From positions 1-64,000 of the forward strand of contig NZ_SLYA01000005.1 of NCBI RefSeq assembly GCF_004340965.1: DNA of 64,000 bases, given 5' to 3'. This DNA is from Sphingomonas sp. PP-CE-1A-559 (lineage in GTDB: Bacteria; Pseudomonadota; Alphaproteobacteria; Sphingomonadales; Sphingomonadaceae). Both the position numbers and the translations under genes were made by a program. The notes below the pieces were generated by a model. It saw only the letters and a program-made list of their open reading frames with translations, searched no databases and was not told where the DNA came from. This document shows, piece after piece, positions 45,916 to 54,937 of the stretch (position 1 is its first letter; each line of letters begins with the position of its first letter).

Positions 45916-45986
45916 GCCACCTCCCATAACGTCCGCCACGACGCATGCAATCTTGACCGGCATCCGAATGACGCTACCCAAGGGAC

Positions 45987-46472
45987 ATGACCGATGGACT
46001 GCCCGATAGCCTGATTCCGTACGACGAGATCGTACAAGAAGCCCTGCGTGCCGTGGTCGGCCGCGTGCTCGGCTCCGTCGCGGAGGCTGGTGGGCTCCCC
46101 GGCGAGCATCATTTCTACATCACCTTCAAGACGCAGGCGCCCGGCGTCGACATCCCCAAGCGGCTGATCGAGCGCTTCCCGGACGAGATGACGATCGTCA
46201 TGCAGAACCGCTACTGGGACCTGATCGTCGACGACGAGCGCTTCTCGATCGGGCTCAGCTTCAACCAGGTGCCGTCGAAGCTGGTGATCCCATACTCGGC
46301 GATCACGGCGTTCCAGGATCCGGCGGTAAGCTTCGAACTCCGCTTCCAGGCGCAGGAAGGTGCGGAAGACGCACTCGGCGACCACGACGAAGCGGAAAAC
46401 GACGGCCCGACCGCGGTCCCGATCGAAGACGGCTCGAACGTCGTAGCCGTGGATTTCAAACGGAAGAAGTGA
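45987..46472 (+). CDS. sspB: alpha-type SspB, ClpXP adaptor
   Basis: A 161-residue protein matching alphaproteobacterial SspB, which binds ssrA-tagged peptides and delivers them to ClpXP. The substrate-binding fold has [34 protein letters not shown] and [21 protein letters not shown] long acidic linker ends in [10 protein letters not shown], the C-terminal tail that docks on ClpX. AGGGA just upstream of ATG 45987. Confidence 0.95.
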   Translation: MTDGLPDSLIPYDEIVQEALRAVVGRVLGSVAEAGGLPGEHHFYITFKTQAPGVDIPKRLIERFPDEMTIVMQNRYWDLIVDDERFSIGLSFNQVPSKLVIPYSAITAFQDPAVSFELRFQAQEGAEDALGDHDEAENDGPTAVPIEDGSNVVAVDFKRKK

Positions 46473-46480
46473 CCCAAACT

Positions 46481-46628
46481 CCCTCGCCCCTACGGGGAGA
46501 GGGAAGGGGCCCGCCGCACTTGCGGTGGGAAGGGAGAGGGGCCTGAGGCTCGGAACTGAACCCCAAAACCCCTCACCCTTCCGTCGCCTGCGGCTCCTCC
46601 CTCCCTCTCCCCGAAGGGGCGAGGGACC
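46481..46628. repeat. family C intergenic repeat
   Basis: A second copy of the 27877 element: CCCTCGCCCCTACGGGGAGA at the left, CTCTCCCCGAAGGGGCGAGG at the right, with a CCCGCCGCACTTGCGGTGGG hairpin. It sits between sspB and fumC, which read in the same direction. Confidence 0.82.
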
Positions 46629-46656
46629 CACGCAAGCTCCGGAAGGTTCTCCCCGC

Positions 46657-48045
46657 ATGACCACCCGCACAGAAACCGACACGATCGGTCCGATCGAAGT
46701 CCCCGCTACCGCCTATTGGGGCGCCCAGACCGAACGCTCGATCGAGAATTTCCCCTTCGCCCCCCGCGAACGCATGCCGATCGAGATCGTCCATGCGCTC
46801 GCGCTCGTCAAACAGGCGGCCGCCCGCGTAAACCGCTCCCACGGCCTCGACGAAAAAATCGCCACCGCGATCGACTCCGCCGCACAGGAAGTCATCGACG
46901 GCAAGCTCGACGACCAGTTCCCGCTCGTCATCTGGCAGACCGGCAGCGGCACGCAGTCGAACATGAACGCCAACGAAGTCATCGCCGGCCGCGCGAACGA
47001 GGTCCTCACCGGCACCCGCGGCGGCAAGTCGCCCGTCCACCCCAACGACCACGTCAACATGAGCCAGTCGTCCAACGACAGCTTCCCGACCGCGCTCCAC
47101 ATCGCCGCCGCGATCGCCACCACTAACCGACTCATCCCCGCGCTCGATAAGCTCCACGCCGCGCTCGACGCGAAGGCCAACGCCTGGGACGACATCGTCA
47201 AGATCGGTCGCACCCACCTCCAGGACGCGACGCCGCTGACGCTCGGCCAGGAATTCTCCGGCTACGCGAACCAGCTCTACCGCTGCCGTCACCGTATCGA
47301 GCCCGCGATCAGTCACGGCATGGTCATCCTCGCGCAGGGCGGCACCGCGGTCGGCACCGGTCTCAACGCCCCCGCCGGCTTCGGTGACGCGATCGCGCAT
47401 GAACTCGCCGAGATCACCGGCCTGCTATTCGCCAGCGCGCGCAACAAGTTCGAGGCGCTGGCGTCGAACGACCCGCTCGTCCACCTCTCCGGCACGCTCA
47501 ACACGCTGGCGGTCGCACTGACCAAGATCGCCAACGATATCCGCCTGCTCGGCTCGGGCCCCCGCTGCGGCTTCGGCGAGATCGACCTCCCCGCGAACGA
47601 GCCCGGCAGCTCGATCATGCCGGGCAAGGTCAATCCCACCCAATGCGAAATGCTGACGATGGTCGCCGGCCAGGTAATGGGCAACCACGTCGCGGTCACC
47701 GTCGGCGGGATGCAGGGCCATCTCGAGCTGAACGTGTTCAAGCCGCTGATCGGCGCCAATGTCCTCCGCTCGATCGACCTGCTGGCGACGGCGATGGAAG
47801 GGTTCGCGGAGCGCTGCGTCGACGGCATCGAACCCAATCGCGGGCGGATCGCGGAACTGCTCGACCGCTCGCTCATGCTGGTGACGGCGTTGGCCCCGGA
47901 GATCGGCTACGACGCCGCTGCGAAGATCGCCAAATACGCGCACGCCGAGGGACTGACGCTGAAGGAAGCAGGCCTAGCGCTCGGCCTGGTCGACGCCGAA
48001 ACCTTCGACCGCGTTGTCAAACCCGAATCGATGCTCGGCCGCTAA
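46657..48045 (+). CDS. fumC: fumarate hydratase, class II (iron-free)
   Basis: Stable, oxygen-tolerant fumarase of the aspartase/fumarase superfamily. 462 residues. Signature loop [16 protein letters not shown] with the catalytic Ser, plus [25 protein letters not shown] and the His in [15 protein letters not shown] 46657. Complements the class I enzyme at 2675 when iron or oxygen stress inactivates that enzyme. Confidence 0.97.
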   Translation: MTTRTETDTIGPIEVPATAYWGAQTERSIENFPFAPRERMPIEIVHALALVKQAAARVNRSHGLDEKIATAIDSAAQEVIDGKLDDQFPLVIWQTGSGTQSNMNANEVIAGRANEVLTGTRGGKSPVHPNDHVNMSQSSNDSFPTALHIAAAIATTNRLIPALDKLHAALDAKANAWDDIVKIGRTHLQDATPLTLGQEFSGYANQLYRCRHRIEPAISHGMVILAQGGTAVGTGLNAPAGFGDAIAHELAEITGLLFASARNKFEALASNDPLVHLSGTLNTLAVALTKIANDIRLLGSGPRCGFGEIDLPANEPGSSIMPGKVNPTQCEMLTMVAGQVMGNHVAVTVGGMQGHLELNVFKPLIGANVLRSIDLLATAMEGFAERCVDGIEPNRGRIAELLDRSLMLVTALAPEIGYDAAAKIAKYAHAEGLTLKEAGLALGLVDAETFDRVVKPESMLGR

Positions 48046-48069
48046 CGCCCGCATCGCTCCGCCCTCCTT

Positions 48070-48142
48070 CCGTTCGTGCTGAGCGAAGTCGAAGCACCCC
48101 CGCTTGGGGCACACCCTTCGACTTCGCTCAGGGCGAACGGGT
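48070..48142. repeat. family E intergenic repeat
   Basis: CCGTTCGTGCTGAGCGAAGT and the inverted arm ACTTCGCTCAGGGCGAACGG flank a short GC-rich centre (about 73 bp). It resembles a dispersed palindrome common in xanthomonads and sphingomonads. One copy here, after fumC. Confidence 0.82.
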
Positions 48143-48202
48143 GTGGGTTGGAACTCAATCGCCCCTCGCGCGCTAACCCGCCACACGGACAGGAGAAATT
48201 AC

Positions 48203-48415
48203 GTGGGCGCAACGACCATAGGCGCGCTGATCGGCGCAGGCATCGACTCGCTCAGCGGCGACGACGGCAACGCGGACGGCGCGATCATCGGTGCGATCAC
48301 CGCCAACGTACTCAAGATCGTCGTGCCGCTAGCCGTGACTTACGCGATCGGCTGGGCAGTGCTGCGCGGTGCAGCGGAACTCAAAGACCAGGTTTTCGGA
48401 GAGTCAGAAGCATGA
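48203..48415 (+). CDS. hypothetical small membrane protein (70 aa)
   Basis: A 70-residue protein: a Gly/Asp-rich N-terminus (ALIGAGIDSLSGDDGNADGA), then a hydrophobic stretch IIGAITANVLKIVVPLAVTY, ending in an acidic tail. No family recognised. The GTG at 48203 has AGGAGA 6 nt upstream. Its stop overlaps the next gene start (ATGA), so the pair forms a unit. Confidence 0.65.
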   Translation: MGATTIGALIGAGIDSLSGDDGNADGAIIGAITANVLKIVVPLAVTYAIGWAVLRGAAELKDQVFGESEA

Positions 48416-48612
48416 TCGGACGTATTATCAGTGCATTGGTCGGCCGCGAGATGGGCCGTCGCGACGGTTCGGGCGGCGCCTCGGGCGCAGTAAAGGGCGT
48501 CGTGGCGATGGGCCTGATGCGCCGCATGGGCCCGCTCGGCATGATCCTCGGCGGCGGTTATGCAGCCAAGAAGGCCTACGACCGCAACAAGGCGCGCAAG
48601 GCCGGCTATTAA
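48412..48612 (+). CDS. hypothetical small basic protein (66 aa)
   Basis: A 66-residue protein with a weakly hydrophobic Gly-rich core (GAVKGVVAMGLMRRMGPLGM) and a basic end (AAKKAYDRNKARKAGY). Coupled to the 48203 gene by a 4-nt overlap. Neither has a family I know; a small membrane-interacting complex is possible. Confidence 0.62.
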   Translation: MIGRIISALVGREMGRRDGSGGASGAVKGVVAMGLMRRMGPLGMILGGGYAAKKAYDRNKARKAGY

Positions 48613-48684
48613 TCCGCCATCGTAATACCACGCGCGGGCCGCGCATGGGTTGACGCCCATATGCGGTCCGCGGCAAGGGCGCGC

Positions 48685-49335
48685 ATGCCCCACACACTTC
48701 CGTCCGACCCGCATGGTTTCCGTCGTCGCGGAGTCCTGTTCGTCCTGTCCTCGCCGTCCGGTGCCGGCAAGTCGACCATCGCGCGCAGATTGCTCGCGGA
48801 CGAACATGAACTCGAAATGTCGGTCTCGGTCACGACCCGGTCGGTGCGACCTGGCGAAGTCGACGGCAAGGATTACCATTTCACCGATCTCGAGGGCTTT
48901 CGCGACATGGTCGCGAAGGACGAGTTTCTCGAATGGGCGCACGTCTTCAACCACCGCTACGGCACGCCGCGCGCGCAGGTCGAGGAACTCCTCGCGGCCG
49001 GCAAGGATGTGCTGTTCGACATCGATTGGCAGGGTGCCCAACAGCTGTTCCAGATCGCCGGCGGCGACGTCGTCCGCGTCTTCATCTTCCCGCCGTCGAT
49101 GGAGGAGCTGCACCGCCGCCTCACCAGCCGCGGCACCGATTCGGAAGAGGTTATCGAAGCCCGCATGTCGCGCGCGGCGAACGAGGTGAGCCACTGGGAC
49201 GGCTATGACTACGTGCTGGTCAACGACGACGTCGACAGCTGCATCCGCGGCGTGAAGACGATCCTGGCCGCTGAGCGACTCAAGCGCTCGCGCCAGACCG
49301 GGCTGATTGGCTTCATCCGCCGCCTGACGCGCTAG
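48685..49335 (+). CDS. gmk: guanylate kinase
   Basis: Phosphorylates GMP to GDP with ATP. 216 residues with P-loop SSPSGAGKSTIARRL, GMP-binding VTTRSVRPGEVDGKDYHF and FLEWAHVFNHRYGTPRA, and the VLFDIDWQGAQQL motif. The start at 48685 (MPHTLPSDPHGF) is chosen over 48661. Gap from the preceding gene includes an imperfect hairpin at about 48625-48672. Confidence 0.96.
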   Translation: MPHTLPSDPHGFRRRGVLFVLSSPSGAGKSTIARRLLADEHELEMSVSVTTRSVRPGEVDGKDYHFTDLEGFRDMVAKDEFLEWAHVFNHRYGTPRAQVEELLAAGKDVLFDIDWQGAQQLFQIAGGDVVRVFIFPPSMEELHRRLTSRGTDSEEVIEARMSRAANEVSHWDGYDYVLVNDDVDSCIRGVKTILAAERLKRSRQTGLIGFIRRLTR

Positions 49336-49339
49336 TCTT

Positions 49340-49446
49340 CCCCCCTCCCTGAAAGGGAGGGGCCGGGGGTGGGTCGGCTGCTGGGGGATCGTCGCGTCAG
49401 CCAACAGGCCGACCCACCCCCAACCCCTCCCTTCCAGGGAGGGGGG
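49340..49446. repeat. family F inverted intergenic repeat
   Basis: A 107-bp palindrome: CCCCCCTCCCTGAAAGGGAG and its partner CCCCTCCCTTCCAGGGAGGG around GGTGGGTCGGCTG and CCGACCCACCC. Lies between convergent gmk and ATP12-family genes and reaches to the stop codon of the latter. Confidence 0.82.
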
Positions 49447-50127
49447 CTAAAGCAGTCCCAGAAACGTCACCCCAACTCCAAACTCCTTGCGCTTCAACTC
49501 GCGCAACTGAGTCGCCTGCCAGTCCTCGCCCCACATCTCGACCGACCAGTCCTCGTCGATCCCCGCGGCAGCCCAGGCCGCGTCTGCGTCGATCTCGCCC
49601 TCGATCAGCGCCAGCCCGATCACCAGCGACCCGGTCAGCGTCACCACCGGCGACAGCCCGGCCAGCCGGAAATCGTCATACGCGGCGACCGCCTCATGCA
49701 GCCGCGCGATCGTCGCGTCCGGTTGCGCGACGTGCATCACGCCCGCCGTCACCGCGAACGTCACGTCATACCGCCCCCGCGCCCACGCCAGCAGCGGATC
49801 CCAAGACGCCGCCTGTCTCTCGACGAGCAGCGGCGGCCCCTCCGCGCGGTAGCAGAGCAAATCGCTCTCGCCATACGCCGCCAGCCGCGCGGCAAACTGC
49901 GCAGGGTCGTTCGCGATCGGATCGGTCGCCGCATTGGCGAGCCCGGTCAGCGGCATCGTCCGCGGATCGATCGTTTCCCCGACCGCGCGCCATTCCGCCG
50001 CGACCGCCTCGGCCAGCGCATCGCTCGGCAACGCGAGCGGCCGCCGCCCGGGCGTCCGCACCGGCTTGCCGTCGAGCGTCACCACCTGGTCAGCATCGAT
50101 CGCAACGTTTGTCCAGAACCGCTTCAC
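49447..50127 (-). CDS. ATP12 family F1-ATPase assembly chaperone
   Basis: A 226-residue member of the ATP12 family, which in mitochondria helps assemble F1 alpha subunits. Conserved pieces: KRFWTNVAIDADQVVTLDGK, RRPLALPSDALAEAVAAEW, and SDLLCYRAEGPPLLVERQA. GTG start at 50127, sharing 4 nt with the stop of the upstream small membrane protein gene. Confidence 0.93.
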   Translation of the reverse strand: MKRFWTNVAIDADQVVTLDGKPVRTPGRRPLALPSDALAEAVAAEWRAVGETIDPRTMPLTGLANAATDPIANDPAQFAARLAAYGESDLLCYRAEGPPLLVERQAASWDPLLAWARGRYDVTFAVTAGVMHVAQPDATIARLHEAVAAYDDFRLAGLSPVVTLTGSLVIGLALIEGEIDADAAWAAAGIDEDWSVEMWGEDWQATQLRELKRKEFGVGVTFLGLL

Positions 50128-50342
50128 GCTTCAGGACTCCGCCAGCGATGTGCAAGACTGCGTGGCACGATCGCGATCATCGCCATCGCCGACAGCACGA
50201 TCGCCGTCCCGAGAATTTTCGGCCCGAGATCATGCGCGCGCGCGATCAGGATCAGCCCGAGCAGTGCGCCCGCGACCCCCGCCAGCCGTACACCGACCAA
50301 CACGAACCAGCGTCGCTGCGCCAGCTTGTCCGCATCGGTCAT
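50124..50342 (-). CDS. small two-helix membrane protein (72 aa)
   Basis: A 72-residue membrane protein: MTDADKLAQRRWFVLVGVRL, then AGALLGLILIARAHDLGPKI and LGTAIVLSAMAMIAIVPRSL. Two membrane segments with a basic C-terminus. Unknown function. Overlaps both neighbours by 4 nt (HAD above, ATP12 below), so three genes are translated in series. Confidence 0.75.
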   Translation of the reverse strand: MTDADKLAQRRWFVLVGVRLAGVAGALLGLILIARAHDLGPKILGTAIVLSAMAMIAIVPRSLAHRWRSPEA

Positions 50343-50998
50343 CGTGGCGCCACCATATGCAGCAGGTCCGGCACCGTTGTCGCGACGACGTCCGCCCCCG
50401 CGTCTGAAAGCTCGTGCACGTCGTGATACCCCCATGCGACCCCGACGGCGCGCACACCGGCCGCGCGGGCCATCGCCATGTCGAAGCTCGTATCGCCGAT
50501 CATCGCGGTCGTCTCCACGGCAGCACCTGCCTCCGCGATCGCCGCCAGCAGCATCGCCGGATCGGGCTTCGACGGATGCCGGTCAGCGGTCTGAAGCGTC
50601 ACGAACCGATCGGTGATCCCGTGCGCGGCGAGGATATGCGCGAGACCCCGGTCCGACTTCCCCGTCGCCACGCCGAGCAGCCAGCCGTCTGCGGCGAGTG
50701 TCTCGATCACCTCGGCAATCCCGTCGAACAACGGCTCGTCGGCCAGCTCGCCACTCGCCCGCATCGCATGGAACGCGTTCTTGTAGTCGGTGGCGAGCGA
50801 CCGGTGCAGCGCCTCGTCCGCCTCCGGCAACAGCACCTGCATCGCCTCGACGAGACTCAAGCCGACGATCCGCCGGATGTCCGCGCGGGGCGGCGGGATC
50901 AGGCCGGCGCCCTCGAAAGCGCGTTCGCACGCGACGCAAATATTCGCCTGGCTGTCGACAAGCGTCCCGTCGCAATCGAACACGGCAAGACGGATCAT
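50339..50998 (-). CDS. HAD-IA hydrolase, phosphoglycolate phosphatase-like
   Basis: A 219-residue haloacid dehalogenase-fold phosphatase. Motif I FDCDGTLVDSQANI (two Asp), motif II VATGKS, motif III SKPDPAML (Lys) and motif IV MIGDTSFDMAMAR (Asp). The cap region is of the small helical type, common for phosphoglycolate or sugar phosphates. ATG 50998. First of the overlapping trio reading leftward. Confidence 0.92.
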   Translation of the reverse strand: MIRLAVFDCDGTLVDSQANICVACERAFEGAGLIPPPRADIRRIVGLSLVEAMQVLLPEADEALHRSLATDYKNAFHAMRASGELADEPLFDGIAEVIETLAADGWLLGVATGKSDRGLAHILAAHGITDRFVTLQTADRHPSKPDPAMLLAAIAEAGAAVETTAMIGDTSFDMAMARAAGVRAVGVAWGYHDVHELSDAGADVVATTVPDLLHMVAPR

Positions 50999-51112
50999 GA
51001 GATTTTCCAACGCATCGCCGCCTCGTAGATCACGCATGCACGAGAGGGAACGCCAAACCGGAACGCGCTCGCCTACGAACGGTTCGTGTCGGATACCTCT
51101 GGAGACTCAACG

Positions 51113-51607
51113 ATGGCGCACGCACAGACCGACACTCCGAACATCTGGGCCGCCGCCGCTGCGGGTCTGGTCGCAGGTCTCGCCGCCTCGTTCGTCATGG
51201 ATCGCTTCCAGGCCGGCGTCGCCGCGCTGTCCTCGTCCGAGAGCGATGCCGAGCCCGCGACGGAGAAGGCGGCGGACAAGGTGTCGCAGTTGGTGGTCGG
51301 CCACGACATCCCCGACGATCGCAAGCCGCTCGCTGGGCAGGTCGTGCATTATGCGCTCGGGGCAGGGCTGGGGATCGCCTACGCGGTGGCAGCGGAATAC
51401 CGGCCTTCGGTGACAGCCGGCTACGGCACCGCGTTCGCTGCGGCGACGACGGCGTTGCTCGACGAGGCGGCGGTGCCGGCGGCGGGTCTCGGCGACGCGC
51501 CGTGGAACACTGCACCGACGACGCATCTGTATAGCGCGGCGTCGCATATCGTGTTCGGGACGGTGACGGAGGGTGTGCGGCGGTTGCTGCTGGGGTGGCT
51601 GAAGTAG
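51113..51607 (+). CDS. DUF1440 (YagU-like) inner-membrane protein
   Basis: A 164-residue membrane protein with helices near 10-30, 80-100 and 110-125, and the motif AAAAAGLVAGLAASFVMDRF typical of DUF1440. E. coli YagU is linked to acid resistance; here the role is unknown. The ATG at 51113 has GGAGA 7 nt upstream. It interrupts the leftward rluA-family, HAD and ATP12 order and reads the other way. Confidence 0.85.
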   Translation: MAHAQTDTPNIWAAAAAGLVAGLAASFVMDRFQAGVAALSSSESDAEPATEKAADKVSQLVVGHDIPDDRKPLAGQVVHYALGAGLGIAYAVAAEYRPSVTAGYGTAFAAATTALLDEAAVPAAGLGDAPWNTAPTTHLYSAASHIVFGTVTEGVRRLLLGWLK

Positions 51608-51628
51608 GGCGCTACCTGCGCTCACCTA

Positions 51629-51950
51629 GTTCCCCCGCGAAGGCGGGGGCCCAGGAATCAAGTAGCTCTACGGTCGTGGCCCTGGACCCCCGCCTTCGCG
51701 GGGGAACGGAACGTGCCGATAACCCACCGCCAACCAGTGCCTCCACCCCGGCGAAGGCCGGGGCCCAGTTGGAAAGGTGGCAATAACGGAGCGCTGCCCT
51801 TCGTTAGCAACGTCCCCCAACTGGGCCCCGGCCTCCGCCGGGGTGGGGCAGTATGGGAAGGCTGAGCGCACAGTTTACCTACTTAACCCTCTCCCCTCGG
51901 GGGAGAGGGGAGGGGCCCGCGGCCGTTTGGCCGTGGGAAGGGTGAGGGCA
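51629..51950. repeat. families A (51629-51707), B (51741-51848) and partial C (51887-51950)
   Basis: The long-loop A, a full B, then a C-like element with CTCTCCCCTCGGGGGAGAGG. They fill the 51608-51970 spacer between convergent DUF1440-like and pseudouridine synthase genes. No gene is seen there. Confidence 0.82.
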
Positions 51951-51970
51951 CGTTAAGCGGCAGTCACCAA

Positions 51971-53266
51971 TTACCGAGTCCCAGGCCCACTCCGAGGCCC
52001 AGGCTTCCCAGCCCCACCCGGACGCCCGCGCCCAGCAGGCTTGGCGCCTTCAACCCGAGGCCCGCTCCGCGGCGCCCCGAACTTCGACCCAGCCCCGGTC
52101 CGAGGCCCACCCGTCTTCGGCGCAGGCTTGCCCGTCGCCTTCTCCTCGACAACCCCACGTCCACGCCGCTCACCTTTACGGTCTTTCCGCACCGACTTCG
52201 CATGCGCCTTAGCCCGCGACTTCATCTGCTCGCGCGTCGGCGCGGTCTTCTCGTCGAGCACCAGGTCGTCGCCCAGCTTCTCCTCGAAGCCCAATTGCTT
52301 GAGGCTCTCGGCGAAATGCGTCGGCAGTTCCGCGGTCACGTCGATCGATCCACCATCCGGATGATCCACCTTGATCCGCCGAGCATGCAGATGCATTTTC
52401 CGCGAGATCCCGCCGGTCAAAAACGCCGCAGCCCCGCCGTATTTGCCGTCGCCAACGATCGGATGCCCGATCGCCGCCATATGCACGCGCAACTGGTGAG
52501 TCCGCCCCGTAAACGGCTGCAACTCGACCCACGCAGCCCGGTTGCCCGCGCGCTCGATCACGCGGTACCGCGTCCGCGCCGGCGCACCCTCGGCCTCGTC
52601 GACGTGCATCTTCTCGCCGCCGGTGCCCGGCTGCTTCGCGATCGGCAGCTCGATCATGCCGTCCTCGATCGACGGCACGTCGACCACCAAAGCCCAATAG
52701 ACTTTCCGCGCGGTCCGCCCCGAAAACGCCTTGGCGAAGAACGCCGCAGCCCGCGACGTCCGCGCCACCAGCAGCGCGCCGGACGTATCCTTGTCGAGCC
52801 GGTGGACCAGCTTCGGCCGCCCCTCGTTGTCGTACTGAAGCCCATCGAGCAGCCCGTCGACATGCTGCGTCGTCTTGGTCCCCCCCTGCGTGGCGAGACC
52901 TGGTGGCTTGTTCAGCACGAACGCTTGGAAATCCTTGTGGATGACCATGGACTGCGCGAGTTCGGTTTCCTCGTCCGACAGGATCACACGTTCGCGGACG
53001 CGCCTGGGCTTGTCGACGTCGGCGGCGGCCTTGTCGGCCTCGGGCGGTGGCACGCGGAGCATCTGGCCCGCCGCGATCCGGTCGCCCGGGGTCGCACGCG
53101 CGCCGTCGACGCGGAGCTGCCCGGTGCGCGCCCACATCGCCACCGTCGTGAAGCTCGTATCCGGCAGATGCCGCTTGAACCATCGGTCCAGCCGGATGCC
53201 GTCATCGTCGAACCCGACGTTGAACTCGCGGAAACCCGTATCGCTATCGCTTTTGCCCGCAGTCAT
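51971..53266 (-). CDS. RluA-family 23S rRNA pseudouridine synthase with long basic tail
   Basis: A 431-residue enzyme; the catalytic domain holds HRLDKDTSGALLVART with the catalytic Asp and the RTHQLRVHMAAIGHPIVGD segment of the RluA/C/D family. An S4-like N-terminal domain (WARTGQLRVDGARATPGDRI) supports RluC or RluD type. From about residue 345 on there is a low-complexity tail rich in Lys, Arg, Gly and Pro, about 85 residues, probably unstructured and RNA-contacting. ATG 53266; shares 4 nt with the crcB stop. Confidence 0.92.
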   Translation of the reverse strand: MTAGKSDSDTGFREFNVGFDDDGIRLDRWFKRHLPDTSFTTVAMWARTGQLRVDGARATPGDRIAAGQMLRVPPPEADKAAADVDKPRRVRERVILSDEETELAQSMVIHKDFQAFVLNKPPGLATQGGTKTTQHVDGLLDGLQYDNEGRPKLVHRLDKDTSGALLVARTSRAAAFFAKAFSGRTARKVYWALVVDVPSIEDGMIELPIAKQPGTGGEKMHVDEAEGAPARTRYRVIERAGNRAAWVELQPFTGRTHQLRVHMAAIGHPIVGDGKYGGAAAFLTGGISRKMHLHARRIKVDHPDGGSIDVTAELPTHFAESLKQLGFEEKLGDDLVLDEKTAPTREQMKSRAKAHAKSVRKDRKGERRGRGVVEEKATGKPAPKTGGPRTGAGSKFGAPRSGPRVEGAKPAGRGRPGGAGKPGPRSGPGTR

Positions 53267-53637
53267 GCGACGGCCCTTACTGCGGAGAGACCCGCGAACA
53301 ACGCGGCGACCGAACCGATCACCGACACCAAAACATACCCGAACGCGACGCCGATCGCGCCGCGTTCGATCATCGTGACGACGTCCAGCGAGAACGCCGA
53401 AAACGTCGTGAATCCCCCCAACACGCCTACGCCAAGCAACAGCCGCCACGTTTCCGACGCGGTATTGCGGGCAAGCACGCCAACCAGCACGCCCATCAGC
53501 AACCCACCGATCAAATTCACAGCGAGCGTACCAAAGGGATAGTCAGGGCCGAGCAACGACAGCATCGCGCGGCCAGTCAGATAGCGCGCGCCGGACCCGA
53601 CCGCACCACCGACCATGACATAGAGAAGGGGAAGCAT
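53263..53637 (-). CDS. crcB: fluoride exporter CrcB
   Basis: A 124-residue, four-helix fluoride channel subunit. GGAVGSGARYLTGR, GTLAVNLIGGLLMGVLVG and LLGVGVLGGFTTFSAFSLD are the conserved blocks; the Asn and the FTTFSxF helix break line the pore. Works as a dual-topology dimer. ATG 53637. Upstream of, and coupled to, the pseudouridine synthase gene. No fluoride riboswitch was recognised upstream. Confidence 0.95.
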   Translation of the reverse strand: MLPLLYVMVGGAVGSGARYLTGRAMLSLLGPDYPFGTLAVNLIGGLLMGVLVGVLARNTASETWRLLLGVGVLGGFTTFSAFSLDVVTMIERGAIGVAFGYVLVSVIGSVAALFAGLSAVRAVA

Positions 53638-53745
53638 TCTCGCGCCCTAGCGTGAATCGGGCAAAACTGAAAGGTGGGGTTGGTGGGTAGGGGTGTGCGC
53701 TTCGTCAGGATTACTTCGAGATCACCGTGTGAGCCTGTCCCAAAG

Positions 53746-53955
53746 TGTTTCCCCGCGAAGGCGGGGACCCAGTCTGGGTTCCCGCCTTCGCGGGAGAACA
53801 AGGAGGGAAGAGATCCCGCTACCCCAGCACGCCACCACTCCAATCACCACCACCCCGGCGAAGGCCGGGGCCCAATTGGGGGACGTCGCTAACGGAGCAC
53901 GGCGCTCAATTACATTAGCCTTTCCAATTGGGCCCCGGCCTCCGCCGGGGTGGTG
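53746..53955. repeat. family A (53746-53801) and family B (53847-53955) repeats
   Basis: A canonical A-then-B module filling most of the 53638-53971 spacer upstream of crcB. The remaining 100 bp next to crcB contain no gene. Confidence 0.88.
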
Positions 53956-53971
53956 CCTCTAGCTGGCGAAC

Positions 53972-54703
53972 TCACCGCCCAGCGTTGGAAACCAGATCCA
54001 CATCGCTCCCGCCACCAGCCCGCGCCGTCACATACACCACATAAGCGTCGTTCCCCCGAACCCCGCCCAGCACATGCTGCTTGCCGTCCGTGCTATGCCC
54101 AGCCGAATACCCAGCCGCAGTCGCCTTCGTGAAATACCAGTCGAGCATCTTCTGCATCGGCGCAGCGCTCGCGAAACTCACCACGCGCAACCGACACCCG
54201 TCCCGATCTGCTCCAGCAGCCTCGGTCAGACGCGCCGCCGGATACAGCGGCAGGTCCGCCGGCAACCGGTTAGCCCACCCCGCCGAATAGCCGATCTTCT
54301 TCGCGCAAGCCCCCGCATCCGGCGTCGTCTGCCGCTCCGCCAGTGCCCCCAGCGTCAGCGCGCCGTTCGCGGTCTTGCACTCCGGACAGTCGTTTGACGC
54401 CGCTGGCGCGCGCTTCAGCGTCCGCGGATCGACCGGATCGGCCTTCAGAGGACCTTCCGGCGGCACCGCGCCACTATCCGGCCGAGGCGGCGGCCGCACC
54501 GCGTCGGTATTCGACGACTGTGCCAACCGGGGATCGACCATGATCTGTCCCCCCAGCGACGACGTCAGCGCCGGATCGCGCACCGCGCCGTTGGTCAACT
54601 CGGCATCGAGGCTGTTGAGATCCTGCTGGTCAGTCGACGACCGTCCGCACGCGGCTAGCGCGAGCGGCAAAAGGATCAGGGCGGGGCGCAAGGGTAAAGT
54701 CAT
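53972..54703 (-). CDS. lipoprotein, unknown function
   Basis: A 243-residue predicted lipoprotein; the leader MTLPLRPALILLPLALAAC ends in the lipobox. A proline-rich linker is followed by a domain with two CxxC-like pairs (NDCPECKTANG, ACAKKIGYSAGW), a three-residue-spaced cysteine that may bind metal or form disulfides, and FASAAPMQKMLDWYFTKATA. No named family is clear. The start at 54703 has AGGA 8 nt upstream; ATG 54712 is possible. Confidence 0.72.
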   Translation of the reverse strand: MTLPLRPALILLPLALAACGRSSTDQQDLNSLDAELTNGAVRDPALTSSLGGQIMVDPRLAQSSNTDAVRPPPRPDSGAVPPEGPLKADPVDPRTLKRAPAASNDCPECKTANGALTLGALAERQTTPDAGACAKKIGYSAGWANRLPADLPLYPAARLTEAAGADRDGCRLRVVSFASAAPMQKMLDWYFTKATAAGYSAGHSTDGKQHVLGGVRGNDAYVVYVTARAGGGSDVDLVSNAGR

Positions 54704-54757
54704 CACCGCCATCCTATGCGCGCCCGCTGATGAAGAAAGCGTTTTCCACACACCCTC

Positions 54758-54883
54758 GATCCTCCCCCGCCAAGGGGAGGTGGCTGGCGCTTGCCAGACG
54801 GAGGGGGAGGCACGCGCCAACGACTGTTTCGTATCCTCCCCCTCCGTCACCTTCGGTGCCACCTCCCCCTGGCGGGGGAGGAT
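54758..54883. repeat. family G inverted intergenic repeat
   Basis: CGATCCTCCCCCGCCAAGGG and CCCCCTGGCGGGGGAGGATC at the ends, with inner GAGGTGGCTGGCGCTTGCCAG and GGTGCCACCTCCCCC; about 126 bp. Lies between the divergent lipoprotein and small membrane protein genes. Confidence 0.78.
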
Positions 54884-54937
54884 CGTAAGGGCCCGCCAAG
54901 TCTTGCCCGAACCGGCGCGACTCGCCATGTTCACCTT

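Noticed and set aside
53638..53745. Fluoride riboswitch upstream of crcB
   Set aside because: The conserved crcB-motif sequence and pseudoknot were not found in the leader.
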